Positions 12,189 to 54,000 are shown, counted from the first letter of the stretch. The stretch is 64,000 bases of DNA from Tubiluchus corallicola (GCA_030141605.1 JAQGDQ010000249.1:197510-261509); one strand, 5' to 3'. Notes: a model not told the origin generated them from the sequence alone. Numbers and translations: made by a program.

Positions 12189-12593
12189 GGACTCTACACA
12201 TTTATTGTGTGTGAATAAAATGCGTAATTCGTGTGTCAGGGTTTTTATCATCCGTATTAAGAAAGTATTGTAAAAACTCAGTCGTGGAAGACAAATGAAT
12301 GGACGTTGTAAAGTGAACATACGAGCTACTGTATCTTGAATTGTGACTGTCACTTTGTCTGTTCCATTTTTTTATTGTCAGCAGGAGAGAGCCAACTGTA
12401 AAAACACGTGTCTGTCTGGTGGCAAACTCAGACTGCTTTGTGTCTGCTAGACGTGTTGCTACGGTCGCGATAGTGTCGTTAATATATACGAAAGCGAAAG
12501 TGAAAACTGTTTGAAGTGAGACTTCGTGTAAATTCTCCGAGAAAAACGTTTTCACCCTAGCTGGAGAATTTAATTTAATTTGATTTATAAGCT

Positions 12594-40423
<27,830 letters not shown>

Positions 40424-40720
40424 GGATCGCAGACGTCCGGCTACCGTGGTTACACAAGCGAGTCGTTCGGCTCCGTTGATTTAGATGTGTATAATTTCTC
40501 TCGCTTTATGATAATTTAATTATCGGACGCGTCGGCAGCGTCCGAGAGCGTCATCCGGGCAACTCGCGGCCCGGCTGTTTTACTGTTTATAATATTTCTG
40601 AACGAATCTTTTCTTTATCAATCTGAAGCAATAAATAGGCGTTGTGCTATTTCGCGATTTTGTTACGGATTGTAAAAACGACCAGTCGGTTTCTACCGAT
40701 ATCTAAAAATGATTTCGAGT
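40424..40720 (+). other. PDPK1: PDPK1 3' UTR with poly(A) signal
   Basis: The stretch after the stop holds no reading frame of note. A canonical AATAAA lies at 40630-40635 (CAATAAATAGG), about 210 bases after the stop, followed by a T-rich region. A Tigger-like MITE begins at 40722, so this AATAAA is the likely end of the mRNA. Confidence 0.55.
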
Positions 40721-40721
40721 A

Positions 40722-41558
40722 CAGTGAACTCCGCGTAACTCAAAATTTCGCCCAATTCAAAGAATTTGAGCAGAACTGATACAAATCCTTCGTTTTTTCA
40801 TACAAAAAACTTCGCTTTATTCAAAATGTATAATTCAAAATTTTGCCTGGCTCAAATCAAAATTATGGTCCATTTAATCAAAATACGTGTAATTTACTTC
40901 TCCTAACTCAAAAATGCAATTTATACTCTAGAAAAATAAAAACCTTCGTACACCTGAAAAACAGTATCGTCTTCCGGGAAAATTCCGATGTGTTACAAGT
41001 CCCCCCTTCCCGATTATTGGACGCACAAACTGAACTGCAGTACGTAAGACATTGGTAGCTCCACTGTCATATTGTTTAACAGTGTTGTGTACGTGTCCTT
41101 TTATAACATAAAAACTTATGTTTCACTACATAATGTATTATTGTTTATGTAATTGTCATCAAATCTCGTCGTTTATGTACAGAAGGGTTGACTTTCTGTC
41201 TTCTATTTAGCTCGCCATCTGGAGGAGGGGTTTGGAGTTTCTCTACGTAATTTGTTATTCTTTATGTAATTGTCGTCAAATCTCGTCGTTTATGTATAGA
41301 AGGGTTGACTTTCTGCCTTCTATTTAACTCCGCCATCTGGAGGAGGGGTTTAGAGTTTCTCTACATAATTTGTTATTCTTTATGTAATTGTCATCAAATC
41401 TCGTCGTTTATGTATAGAAGGGTTGACTTTCTCCCTTCTATTTAGCTCCGCCATCTGGAGGAGGGGTTTAGAGTTTCTATGCTGGAAAATGACCAACATC
41501 ACGTAACTCGAAGTTTTTTTTCTGGTTCGATTGCATTTGAGTTACGCGGAGTTTACTG
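40722..41558. mobile_element. Tigger/pogo-like MITE 1
   Basis: TA-flanked ends CAGTGAACTCCGCGTAACTC and GAGTTACGCGGAGTTTACTG are inverted repeats of about 20 bases with one mismatch. 837 bases without transposase. The interior holds three copies of a 118-bp unit (41108-41475) with CCATCTGGAGGAGGGGTTT. TA duplication with such ends is typical of the Tc1/mariner-pogo superfamily. Confidence 0.85.
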
Positions 41559-42224
41559 TATATCAGTGCTCCGTAGCGTTGAATACTGAACGTATAATCT
41601 ATTAGAAGGGGTTAATTTATTACATATATATATATACATGTAGTCAAAATGCTTTAAAAATGATGTGTAGAAAGTCATTCTCTGTATTCATGGACTAAAA
41701 GCTCTCTAGTATTGAAAAGTTTAGGTATGTACCAGTACATTATGTGTGCTGTGCGTTTTATAAACATTCGTGAGTGAAACACTTTCATTCCTTTGTAAGG
41801 TAATGTGTCCGCACAACTAGTTCAAAGTCGTTGTGTAAACAAATAATATATTAAATTGTTTAGTCGAAGTAATTTATTGCTCGATATGTAAGTTGTTGAC
41901 TCCGCGGTGAATGTCGGTCGATTAACAAACATTCATTTAAGGTGAAAGAATCGTTTTTTTGAGTAAAAGTGCGTCGAGTATTTGCTGAATTCTTATGCGG
42001 TCTGAATTCTGAATTTCGTGTCGCTGGTACGGTTTGAATTTGTTCATTAGTTTGCTTATATTTCATTTCAATAGTTTTGCACTGCATTGTGGGTAAGATG
42101 TGGCGTAATGGCGGTTAACTCTGTGAATAACTTGTTTTCATTCACAAGTTGTACGAAGTAAGAGTTACACGATTTTTCGCGTATTACAAGTCCGTAGTGA
42201 GATACGGAATCAGAGTTAACTAGA
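41559..42224. other. Intergenic stretch between PDPK1 and DGKE
   Basis: No coding sequence seen. GCATTGTGGGTA at about 42084 repeats a motif found beside the PDPK1 TATA box. Confidence 0.4.
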
Positions 42225-42595
42225 TCTGAAATGAGCAGAATTAACTAGATCCAACTCCAGCAGAGTTAACTCTCATAGTTGAATTAACAGAGAGTGAGAG
42301 TTAACCAGATCCAACTCAAGCAGAGTTAACTGTAATAGTTAATTAACAGAAAATGAGAGTTAACCAGATCCAACTCAAGCAGAGTTAACTCTAATAGTGA
42401 ATTAACAGAGAGCAGAGTTAACCAGATCCAACTCCAGCAGAGTTAACTCTAATAGTGAATTAACAGAGAGCAGAGTTAACCAGATCCAACTCCAGCAGAG
42501 TTAACTCTAATAGTGAATTAACAGAAAATGAGAGTTAACCGGATCCAACTCCAGCAGAGTTAATAGTTGAATTAACAGAAATCCGAGTTAAGCAG
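42225..42595. repeat. About 58- to 62-bp minisatellite, 6 copies
   Basis: Unit with GAGTTAACCAGATCCAACTC and CAGCAGAGTTAACTCTAATA. Confidence 0.93.
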
Positions 42596-43854
42596 AATTG
42601 ACTGCTACACGCTCGCAGTGAAAAAAATTGCCCGATTCATTCATGCACTTATTCCACAAGCTTACAACAGAAGCTTATATCGATTCTTTCATGCTTGTAT
42701 GAAACTTTGTTGCATTAAAGTATCAAAATATGTCAAAACAGCATATTTCTGTAGATTAATGACAGCCGGTCTAGTTAGAAAACATCGTTCCCGTAAAGCG
42801 GGACGGTGTGTACCTGTTTTCCAAATTGATTCCCCTCATTCCCCAATTGATTTCCCATCTTGCCTCAGTGTTGTTTTGCGTGAAATTGAACTTTGATGAT
42901 TTTGCTTGTCTATAGCATGTAGTGAATGTTTTTTAGGTAGCGCCGTAGCTTCTTTTGCGAGCGGAAATGGGTAATAATATCGATGTATTTGCGCGGCCGA
43001 GTCGCGAAAATGTCATTTATAATTCGGCGTTTGATGACTAGAAATGATTCGGTTGCTTTGAAGCGCTGTTCTTATGTTTTGTACAGAGCCACACGTCGCG
43101 TGGCGACCTCTATGCTACCCGAATTTTACAAGTTCTTGTTTTTTTACTTTCTGCACCGTTTATGTAGATCTGCTTGTTAGTTTAGTCGCGCTAAATAAAA
43201 AAAATCGATAATAGCACAGGGCCGTTGTTGCGAAGTCGGGCAGCATTACTGGTCGTCTTTTTCATCTAGTTTCGTTAAAATTGTTGATCATAATGTCGCT
43301 AAGTTGCCAGCGCGTGCGTATGATTTGCAGTTTGCGGATTTTGTGACAAAGCTTGTCACTTTTGCAGACGTCGTGTAAAAAGTCTTGTCGTGTGCATCGT
43401 TCTTAGTTTTTCATTCCTTTTTACGTGGTTCCTTAAATAGCTACGTTTTTTTTTTTGATTTTCGAATTGATCTGTCGTTTCATTCATATCCGTTAAATTT
43501 CACCTATCTGATGTCAGTTTGTGAGATAGTTGAACTTCTAGCGTTATAATATAATCGACTAGATAAATTAATAATGTTAATTATCTTGTGTTACGTGAAG
43601 ATTGTAAATTGTATGAGTTTTTCTACTGCTGCCTATTATTCGTCAATTTTGCAACTAATATTTATCGTACGTACATAGTAATGATAATGTTTGTAAATTA
43701 TTTATAAGTATCTCCTAAATGAGTATAGAAAAACGTAGGTGTGGAGGTGAACCAGCGCAAAGCTTTTGCCACTCTTTAGGTAATAATTAATTTCTGTAAA
43801 CAGAAATGAATGCATTTTGTAATTAATCCCCATTTGTTTTTCGTGGAGATGTGT
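42596..43854. other. Intergenic stretch
   Basis: Open frames of 65 to 92 codons at 42618 and 42983 have no recognisable domain, codon bias or splice context. I do not call a gene here. Confidence 0.4.
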
Positions 43855-44338
43855 TTAGCACGGTGCGGTATCTGTGTTTAGCACAGTGCGGTCGATGCGG
43901 TATCTGTGTTTAGCACAGTGCGGTCGATGCGGTATCTGTGTTTAGCACGGTGCGGTCGATGCGGTATCTGTGTTTACCACGGTGCGGTCGATGCGGTATC
44001 TGTGTTTAGCACAGTGCGGTCAATGCGGTATCTGTGTTTAGCACGGTGCGGTCGACGAGGTATCTGTGTTTAGCACGGTGCGGTCGATGTGCTATGTGTT
44101 TAGCACGGTGCGGTCGATGCGGTATCTGTGTTTAGCACGGTGCGGTCGATGCGGTATCTGTGTTTAGCACGGTGCGGTCGATGCAGTATCTGTGTTTAGC
44201 ACGGTGCGGTCGATGCGGTATCTGTGTTTAGCACGGTGCGGTCGATGCGGTATCTGTTTTTAGCACGGTGCGGTCGATGCGGTATCTGTGTTTAGCACGG
44301 TGCGGTCGATGCGGTATCTGTGTTTAGCACGGTGCGGC
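43855..44338. repeat. 32-bp minisatellite, about 15 copies
   Basis: Unit GGTATCTGTGTTTAGCACGG followed by TGCGGTCGATGC. The GC content is high compared with its surroundings. Confidence 0.97.
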
Positions 44339-44825
44339 ATCGCACAATTTGGTTACAGAATAGAGGCGACGTACTTTAGGCGAATTGTATGTGGTACGTT
44401 GCTCTATGATGTAAACCAATAGCTTGAGAATTATTGTAGTCAATATGAACATATTCTTTGCGATATTATTATTGATACTGTACAAAGTTTACTGGTATAT
44501 TTCATTATTATGTTATTATTAAAAAGCCTGTTGCGTTTGCTCCTATGCGTGACTTTTTTTTGTTTTTATACCGTAATCTGATGTTGATTAGATTAGTAAT
44601 TCGTGAGTTTACATATAACAACAAAATATACAATCGCTCTCGAATTTCAAGTGAGAAGTGAATTAAAATGAGGCCGGGATGAAAAATGTTGTTTTTATTT
44701 GAAAACTATCAGAGTAATGTTTTGATCAAATACAAACAGCGCATTATGATTTTCTTTGTATTTCATTGCATTTCACGAAGCCGTTTCGCTCAAATCTCTT
44801 CGATGAATCCAAGGAAAAATTCAAA
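44339..44825. other. Intergenic stretch
   Basis: No gene or repeat family recognised. Confidence 0.4.
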
Positions 44826-45367
44826 ATTAAAGGAAAACCGGACGATTGCTTAGACTCAATCTCATTTTAGTTTACTGTCCAAAATATACATTTTCTTGCC
44901 TATAAAAGTTAACAATTGTTCCTTATATTTGAATAATTAGCTTAGAAAGTTAATTAACGGCAACCGAACACAGCTATTGCTTACGTCAGAAACTAACCAC
45001 AGTTTGTGCAATGGCAGGTGTCTTCCCTTGCGCATCAAGCACGTTTGCATAAGTGTTACTCTACTGCTTAAATGCATGATGTCACGAAAAATGGGCTCTA
45101 CATCATATGATGTCAGAAACTAACACTGCAGTTCATGATCATGCTTATCACGGTACCGCCTTCTATTTGTCGGCCACTTGAATGTGACAAAAAGGCGCCG
45201 CTGCCAATCTTAGTAGATTCACTGAGCCGCGCGTAGCTTTGAAAGTTTAACAAAATTTGAGTATCTGAGGTAATTATTATTTAATCTAAACTTTGATTTA
45301 AAAAAAGCTTTTGTAGTTTTCAATATTTTAGAGCATTTTTTATTCTGAACTCGTGTTTACACACATG
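44826..45367 (-). mobile_element. Family D MITE, copy 2 (inverted, one end lost)
   Basis: Begins TTAAAGGAAAACCGGA and runs as the reverse complement of 16664-17220. The distal terminal repeat is not visible. Confidence 0.78.
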
Positions 45368-45683
45368 TATATAGATAAACTGTATATTCTAATTCTATGC
45401 AGACAAATAAACCAAGTTAAAAATATATACATCATTTTTCTAACGTGACTAAAATTTGGCGTTAATAATTTAAAAAACTAAGTAAACGATAGACAGGATA
45501 AGAAATATCAAGTCGAGCAAAAAGCTCGTGCTGTTTAACGACCTGAATGTAATTGTCGTACAAAAAAAAGAAAAAGAAGATACAAAGAATAATCAATTTA
45601 CAAATTTCTTTGTTCGTCTTTGGCAAACTTAATGAATGAATGGTAGTTATGACTTGCGCTGATAAATAATGATAATGCAATTG

Positions 45684-46167
45684 CAGGGTTTCCACGATCA
45701 GGGAAAATACAGGCTATCCTGCAAAGTCGGGGAAAAAGATAATTTGGTAAAAAGTCAGGCAAAGTGATGAAAATGGGGCAAAAAGTCAGGGAAATTGGAA
45801 AGGGTTGCAAAAATAATCACCATGAAGCGATATTTTTCCAAACATATTTTTCAGTGATTCGTGTTGAAATAAAATTTTGCTATGACAGGCTCCCAGTTTC
45901 AATTTGTGTTCCAAAAATAATTATTGGCCGACACATTATATATCTTTATACGTCCATACACAAAAATGTTTGAATGTGTATACTGATTGTCCGCAATTTC
46001 TGCTCGTCTTAGTCATGGAAAATCAATATTTAATCGGGGAAAATTCAGGAAAATTTATTTAAAATTCTGTAAATATGTATACTGGTAATACAACTTCCGC
46101 TTATCTTGGTTATGGAAAATCAATATTTAATCAGGGAAGTTTATATTAAAATTCTGTGGAAACCCTG
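45684..46167 (+). mobile_element. Family B element, most complete copy
   Basis: CAGGGTTTCCACGATCAGGG at the left and GGAAACCCTG at the right form 10-base inverted ends. 484 bases, non-coding. The CAGGG termini suggest a hAT-like origin, but no target duplication is visible. Confidence 0.78.
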
Positions 46168-46262
46168 TGACTAGATGAACTACTTCTCATTAACACGATG
46201 CCATGATTAGTTGAAAACAAACACAATCGGCATAAATTTTGTAACCAATCACAAAAGAATGA

Positions 46263-46388
46263 TCACTGTGAAATATTTGCGCGTAACATAGTTGCCTGAT
46301 TGAAGTAATTAACGACGATTTCGGCCGGATGCTGCTCCCACGGTTCGCCGTCCACCTGCATGGGCATGTTGCTATCGTGAAGCGTCAG
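46263..46388 (-). CDS. DGKE: DGKE exon 12 (C-terminus, stop)
   Basis: Acceptor TTTTTACAG|CTGACG. It encodes [20 protein letters not shown] and a short tail, ending in TGA at 46263-46265. It matches human [20 protein letters not shown] family-B MITE begins about 100 bases downstream, so the poly(A) site could not be assigned. Confidence 0.94.
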   Translation of the reverse strand: MTLHDSNMPMQVDGEPWEQHPAEIVVNYFNQATMLRANISQ

Positions 46389-48011
46389 CTGTAAAAAAAA
46401 CGTTTTTTCTCAGATTTGGTTTCTGCAGAGGAAAGCATTCGAGTAAAGAAACACGAGTTGAATCCAAACAAACATGATGTTAATTTGTTAGTTCACCTCT
46501 AGGTGGCTCTGATCAATTACTACAATTGTAAAAAAACTTGTATTTTCAAACTCCAATAGTAGCTCGTGGAAGCAGTCATTTTGCTTCGGGTTTTTCCTGT
46601 TGCAAAGCTCAGATCTTCATCAGGAAGAGCCATCTACTGGACATAAACATAACTTCAATGTGTTCTTGTAAAGTTCATAGCAACCAACATTCATACTGTT
46701 GCTAAGTGTTTTGTAGAAACGCGACAAAAAACAATGGCCGACTTTAACAGTGATTTTCTCAAGATTATGTTTTTCAGTGCACAGCCTGCACCTCAACTTC
46801 AACATGGATTATCTCAGCTTAGAAATAACATAGAGCGATGAACTTGGTATCAAAATGATCCTCATGAAATGAAGATTCAGGATATGTGAATAACTAGAAA
46901 AGCTTAAATGCCGACTTATGGACGATTTTCCTATGCAAGCACACATGTATCTGTTGTATTGATACTTCCAACAAAATCAGTGTTTATACATTAAAAAACG
47001 TGCCGTACAGCAAAGATTAGTCAACACAAACATTTGAACAAGGTAACATGAGCCTTGAGAAACACTACGTAAATACCAGCATGGGGTCCCTATGCTTGTC
47101 GGGCCCCGGGCAACTGCCCAGCACGCCCATGCATTAAGATGGCCCTGCCTACATTAGACATTACTGTTCCATTTTGCCATAAGTTTTGGAGCATGGCTTT
47201 TAATAACTATAAATACATCAATTTGTGCATACGATAGTATAATAGTTCGGTTTGTTTATCTAACTGATAAATTTAGAAATCGAATTTAAAAGAAAAAAAA
47301 ATTAAAATGAAAAAAATAAATTGCTGCCAAACCCTAGACTTGAACCACAGTGCAAATCTGTTCACAAAATGTACTCTATAATACGAGCATTTCTTTAACG
47401 CTATACAAAAATGAATACGCTTATCTTTCAAGAAAAAATTAAACTATATGAAACCACTGCCAAAAAGAAGCTGCGACAGCCGCCCTCGACGGGTGACGGT
47501 AGCTACCTTAACGTGTCTTGCTTGACCAATCAGCACCGGTTCCGACAAGCCGACTTGCAGCTGAGCTATGTGGAAAGAGGAGTAGATGCCAATAACTTCT
47601 AAGAGACCATCGTCCAGTCTAAACAAAAGAAGATTATTCATTCTTGTGACCGCGTGTTCACAACCAACCAAACACGGCATTGCTGGAACGCACTGTGCTG
47701 GGCTGTGAAGCAAACAGTACTACCCTCATGTGTTCTGATTCTGTAGAAGTATAAAGAAAGAACTAAAGAAAAAAGACTTATTATATGGAATATTATCGAT
47801 AATAATGATAGAACATAGGGGGTGCTGCAGTTCCAAAGTATCTACACACAAGTCGACACTTGTAACAAATAATAATAATAATAACAATAATAAGAATAAC
47901 AATGATAATAATAGTAATAATAATAATAACAATAACAATGATAATAATAGTAATAATAATAAGAATAATAATAATAATAAATAAATAATAATAACAATAA
48001 CAATGATGATA

Positions 48012-48043
<32 letters not shown>

Positions 48044-51000
48044 GGTGGTGAAATAAGCAAACAGCATATGACACTATAAACAAATGTAAGACGTCATACA
48101 ATAAAAAATGTTTAAATTGAACTCGGAACGTTTGTGTCAAAACCCGAAGATTTGAATAAATAAACAAAGGCATTTTCTAATTTCTACCAACTTTTGTTCG
48201 GGCTTATCACAGTCGGTGATCAACTTCCACGGCCGGACGCCGGCACCCCAGCAGTCGATGTTTAGCACAATGATTCCCTCCAACTCCGGTAATGTCACCG
48301 CTTTACCGTCCAGTTCCAACTAAATATCAAAAAAAAATTAAAACTAAGAAAAAGCAGGTATTATACGTCACGCACAAATTATAATACAGTAAGCCCTCGC
48401 TTAACGACTCCCCGTTTAGCGACGTTTCATTTTAACGACGCTGAACATTTGACACCTTTTCTCACTTAACAGCGCACGTTTCATTTAACAATGCGGACCA
48501 GTTCAGCATGCTCACTGACTCCGGCAGCTCCTGCAGCCAACCTGGTGCCAAACGTATCGCTCCGCTTTCCTTCGGACTACACCAGGGAGGAAGAGAGGGG
48601 GTTCCTGTTGTCTGGGCAACTCAGGATCTCCATACACCTTGCCCAGGCGTGCGCCCTGGAGACGTTCAAGGATCGGACTGCTCAGCCACAGTCGACGCTG
48701 CAGCTCCATCAATGTGATCAATAACTGACTCTCTTGGCGCACACTCCATTGTCTTCCGAGACAGAAGGATGCCAACAACACCAGGGAGGAAGAGAGGGGT
48801 GGGTTCCTGTTGTCTGGGCAACTCAGGATCTCCATACACCTTGCCCAGGCGTGCACCCTGGAGACGTTCAAGGATCGGACTGCTCAGTCACAGTCGACGC
48901 TGCAGCTCCATCAATGTGATCAATGACTGACTCTCTTGGCGCACACTCCATTGTCTTCTGAGGCAGAAGGATGCCAACAACACCAGGGAGGAAGAGAGGG
49001 GGTTCCTGTTGTCTGGGCAACTCAGGATCTCCATACACCTTGCCCAGGCATGCGCCCTGGAGACGTTCAAGGATCGGACTGTTCAGCCACAGTCGACACT
49101 GCAGCTCCATCAATGTGATCAATAACTGACTTTCTTGGCGCACATTCCATTGTCTTCCGAGACAGAAGGATGCCAACACCAAACCATTAGCATCGTTAAG
49201 CGAGGACTTTACTGTACTGTCGAACTTTTTACTGAATTCCTAGCAGGTTCGCGATAATGATGCTACACCGAACTTGAAAGTCTTACCTTGATCTTGGTTT
49301 CGATGTTCTTGCATTCTCTTTCGAGAAGATCTTTGGTTCCGAAGGTCAGATAGCACAACTGAAAACAAAGGTAAACAATGAAAACACGGGTAACCAATGA
49401 AAACACAGGTAACCAATGAAAACACAGGTAACCAATGAAAACAAAGGTAACCAATGAAAACACAGGTAACCAATGAAAACACAGGTAACCAATGAAAACA
49501 AAGGTAACCAATGAAAACACAGGTAACCAATGAAAACAAAGGTAACCAATGAAAACAAAGGTAACCAATGAAAACACAGGCAACCAATGAAAACACAGGT
49601 AACCAATGAAAACAAAGGTAACCAATGAAAACACAGGTAACCAATGAAAACAAAGGTAACCAATGAAAACACAGGTAACCAATGAAAACACAGGTAACCA
49701 ATGAAAACACAGGTAATCAATGAAAACAAAGGTAACCAATGAAAACAAAGGTAACCAATGAAAACAAAGGCAACCAATGAAAACACAGGTAACCAATGAA
49801 AACAAAGGTAACCAATGAAAACAAAGGTAACCAATGAAAACAAAGGTAACCAATGAAAACACAGGTAACCAATGAAAACAAAGGTAACCAATGAAAACAC
49901 AGGTAACCAATGAAAACAAAGGTAACCAATGAACAACTTCTAAAATTCTTAGTACAGCCATACCTCTGTTTTCGACCATAATTCGTTCCTAAAAAGTGTT
50001 TGAAAACCGATTTGGTGGAGAACCCATAAGAAATAATGTAAAAGCAAATAATCCGTTCTCAAGCACCAAATGAGCTGTAAAGTATTACGAAATATAATGA
50101 TGCTAACATGCTTATTCAAACAGTAGATGTGATATAATTGATAAGAAAAACGTAATAGAATTACTTTGAAAGAAAAACATAATTATTCCTGCATGAAAAA
50201 CCCTTACGTGTTGGTAGCAGTGTGATAGCATATGTAGGCACGATCGGAAACGTGTGTGATTACTCTCGGGCGCGGTCGGTTACGCTCGGCTCGCCGCGCA
50301 TGCGTTCATCACGTGCTTGGCGGTTGGTCGAGTACCGCAATTGTGGTCGAGAACGGAGACAATTTCAGCTCGAATTTTCTGGTCGAAAACCGATTTGTAC
50401 GAATACGGAGACGTTCGACAACGCAAGTATGACTGTGATTATTTCAACTATTTCCACAAACACAAGAAGCGCAAACGACAAACAGGAACTTTAGAGTAAG
50501 GAACTTCGTGACAAAAAGACACGACAGGATCTCCTTTCCTCTTCTTATAAAGCATAATTTTGATTTGCTAGAAAAGAAATACGACTCACCTTGTTTATGA
50601 GTCTATTAGTGAACAACCGTGGTGCCGCCTGTCTGCTGCGATGAAAGTTTAACGTGACAAGAGCATCGACGCCCAGAGACAGATAATTGTTCATAATCAA
50701 ACCCTGGAAATGCAAAATCAGAGCGAATTAAAGCATCGACATTAAGGTACGAGACGTCAACTTACAACAACAAAACATGTTTACAACAGTCGTCGTCATC
50801 ATCAGTAGTAGAAGTAGTAGTAGTAGTAATAGTAGAAGTAGTAGTAGTAGTAGTAATAGTAGAAGTAGCATCGACATTAAGGTACGAGACGTCAACTTAC
50901 AACAACAAAACATGTTTACAACAGTCGTCGTCATCATCAGTAGTAGAAGTAGCATCGACATTAAGGAACGAGTACACGTCAACTTACAACAATGGCAAAA

Positions 51001-54000
51001 ATTTAAAAGGAGACATGATGATTTTTCATATACTACTCCATTTTCAAGTCTGATAAAAAGTATACATTTTGACACAATTAATACTGCAAAAATGTTTCTG
51101 ATAATTAAATAATAGATTAAAAACTTAATTAACGGTGGGCAAGCCCAACTGTTGATGACATCACAAGCTAACATAAATTTCAAGATCAAAAATATTCCAC
51201 GAGCGTGTTGCACGTGTTTGCGAAAGCAAAAATTGAAGTACAGTGCCACTGTAAGATGATATTCAGTGCGTTATACTAAAACTAGGCAAGTTTTAAGATA
51301 GAAATTCGAATTTCAAATTTCCTTCACATTTTGAGCTGTCGAACGTGTGCAGTTCGCCACAAACTAACACATATAGACTGAGAGGTACAGCACCTGTTTT
51401 TGTGCGACACGTTTCCGAAATGCAGGCTATAGTGTTTCTAACTAGCGAATGGCGAAATGCATGTAACAGCGAAGAACTAGTGGCGCGAACGTGAAATTGT
51501 GTTTGTGTGGTAATAATTCTTTCATGTAAGTCATTTTTGAAAAAACAATAAGTTTCCTTTCAATATTTTAAAGAGCAGATTGTTTTGACCTGCAGTTTAA
51601 GATTAGGTCCAGTTTTCACTTATATGTAACATCGCTGTACTACTTTGCCTGTACTACATTACAGGGATGAGAATGACAAATTACAAAAAATTCTGAAACA
51701 GGCCGGGGGTTTGGGGGCCGCAAAGCCCCCATGGGGGTTCAAGGGGGCGAAGCAACAAATTGCAATTTTGTGACCATAGAGAACCTCTAAGTGGACTTAA
51801 AATGTCAATTGCCTTGTCTCATGCATAATTTAAAATACCCAACTATCAAGGATACATGATACCTAATTGTGTCAAAAACGCCTAAGTACTGGCCGCTCCT
51901 ATGCAAAAGTATATAAAAACTGTCTGCAATTGACTCAAATAACTCCGCACAATTGATTCTATATTTTTATACATAGAGATATACACGTGGTTACACTGAT
52001 GTACGTGATGTAAACAAACTGACGGCCTGCCAACTAGCGGTCAGCTTGTGAAATAATGTACTGGGTCCGTAAAAATTTTCTCAACGAATTTACGCGATTT
52101 ACAAAAATGGCACTACTGGTCTTCCAAAAACTCGGAATTCCGCGTATCCGCGGAAAATTCTCATCCCTGCTACATTGGGTAACTAAGTAAATAGACAGAC
52201 TCATTTGTTTAAGTGCAGAGTATGAAATGGTGACATCGCGAAATCGAACAAAAAGAAACAACAAAAATCAGTCACAAATCACGCAGACGTAACTGCAAGA
52301 ATTGCGCACCTTTCCGGGCAACCGTAAGCCAAGATGGCGGCTGTGTCGTATCGTTACTTTCCACCTGAAAAACGAAACATAGTGTTTGCATCGCTGATCA
52401 CATGACCCGTCAGATTAGGTAGATGTTTATTTGCATCGGATTTGCCTCCTCCCGTGCTCTACCCAGGTTTCCCTGACCAAATATTGATTTTCCATGACCA
52501 AGATAAGCAGAAATTGCATTACCAGTAAACGTATTCAAACATTTTTGTGTACGGACATTCATACATATACTGATATATAACGTGTTGACACAGTTGCAGT
52601 AGTGCTAATGACATTACACTAATCACATTAAATGAACTTTCTTAATCCAATCATTATTTTTGGAACAGAAATCAAAACTGGGAGCCTGTCATAGCAAAAT
52701 TTTATTTGAACACGAATCAGTGAAAAATATGTTTACAAAAAATATCGGTTCACTTTGATTATTTTTGCAACCCTTTCCAATTTTCCTGACTTTTTACTCC
52801 ATTTTCATCATTTTCCCGGACTTTTCCATGACTTTCCAGGATAGCCTGTATTTTCAAGGATTTTCCCTGACCGTGGGAACTCTGTCTACTATTCAAGCTG
52901 ACTGAACAGGCCTAAGAATTCCTCCTTGTAGCCCACAATACAACAGCGCCACCTGTACCCATGACAGTAGGGGGAGCCCAGCATGACAGGGCAGGCCTAT
53001 GAATTCCTCCTTGTAGCACACAATACAACAGCGCCACCTGTACACATGACAGTAGGGGGAGCCCAGCATGACAGAGCAGGCCTATGAATTCCTCCTTGTA
53101 GCACACAATACAACAGCGCCACCTGTACCCATGACAGTAGGGGGAGCCCAGCATGACAGAGCAGGCCTATGATTTCCTCCTTGTAGCACGCAATACAACA
53201 GCGCCACCTGTACCCATGACAGTAAGGGGAGCCCAGCATGACAGAGCAGGCCTATGATTTCCTCCTTGTAGCACGCAATACAACAGCGCCACCTGTACCC
53301 ATGACAATAGGGGGGGCAGCATGACTGAGCAGGTCTAAGATTTCCTCCTTGTAGCACGCAATCCAACAGCGCCACCTGTACCCATGACAGTAGGGGGGGC
53401 AGCATGACTGAGCAGGTCTAAGATTTCCTCCTTGTAGCACGCAATCCAACAGCGCCACCTGTACCCATGACAATAGGGGGGGCAGCATGACTGAGCAGGT
53501 CTAAGATTTCCTCCTTGTAGCACGCAATCCAACAGCGCCACCTGTACCCATGACAATAGGGGGGGCAGCATGACTGAACAGGTCTAAGAATTCCTCCTTG
53601 TAGCACATAATACAACAGCGCCACCTGTACCCATGACAGTAGGGGGAGCCCAGCATGACTGAACAGGCCTAAGAATTCCTCCTTGCAGCACACAATACAA
53701 CAGCACCACCTGTACCCGTGACAGTAGGGGGAGCCCAGCATGACAGAACAGGCCTAAGAATTCCTCCTTGTAGCACACAATCCAACAGAGCCACCTGTAC
53801 CCATGACAGTAGGGGGAGCCCAGCATGACAGAACAGGCCTAAGAATTCCTCCTTGTAGCACACAATACAACAGCACCACCTGTACCCATGACAGTAGGGG
53901 GAGCCCAGCATGACAGAACAGGCCTATGAATTCCTCCTTGTAGCACACAATACAACAGCACCACCTGTACCCATGACAGTAGGGGGAGCCCAGCATGACT

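Noticed and set aside
42618-43180. Frames of 92 and 65 codons between the genes
   Set aside because: No recognisable domain, no splice sites that extend them, and ordinary AT-rich composition.
49240-49979. 238-residue minus-strand frame of [11 protein letters not shown] repeats
   Set aside because: It is the 19-bp intronic array; its right part merely runs into DGKE exon 9 in other frames.
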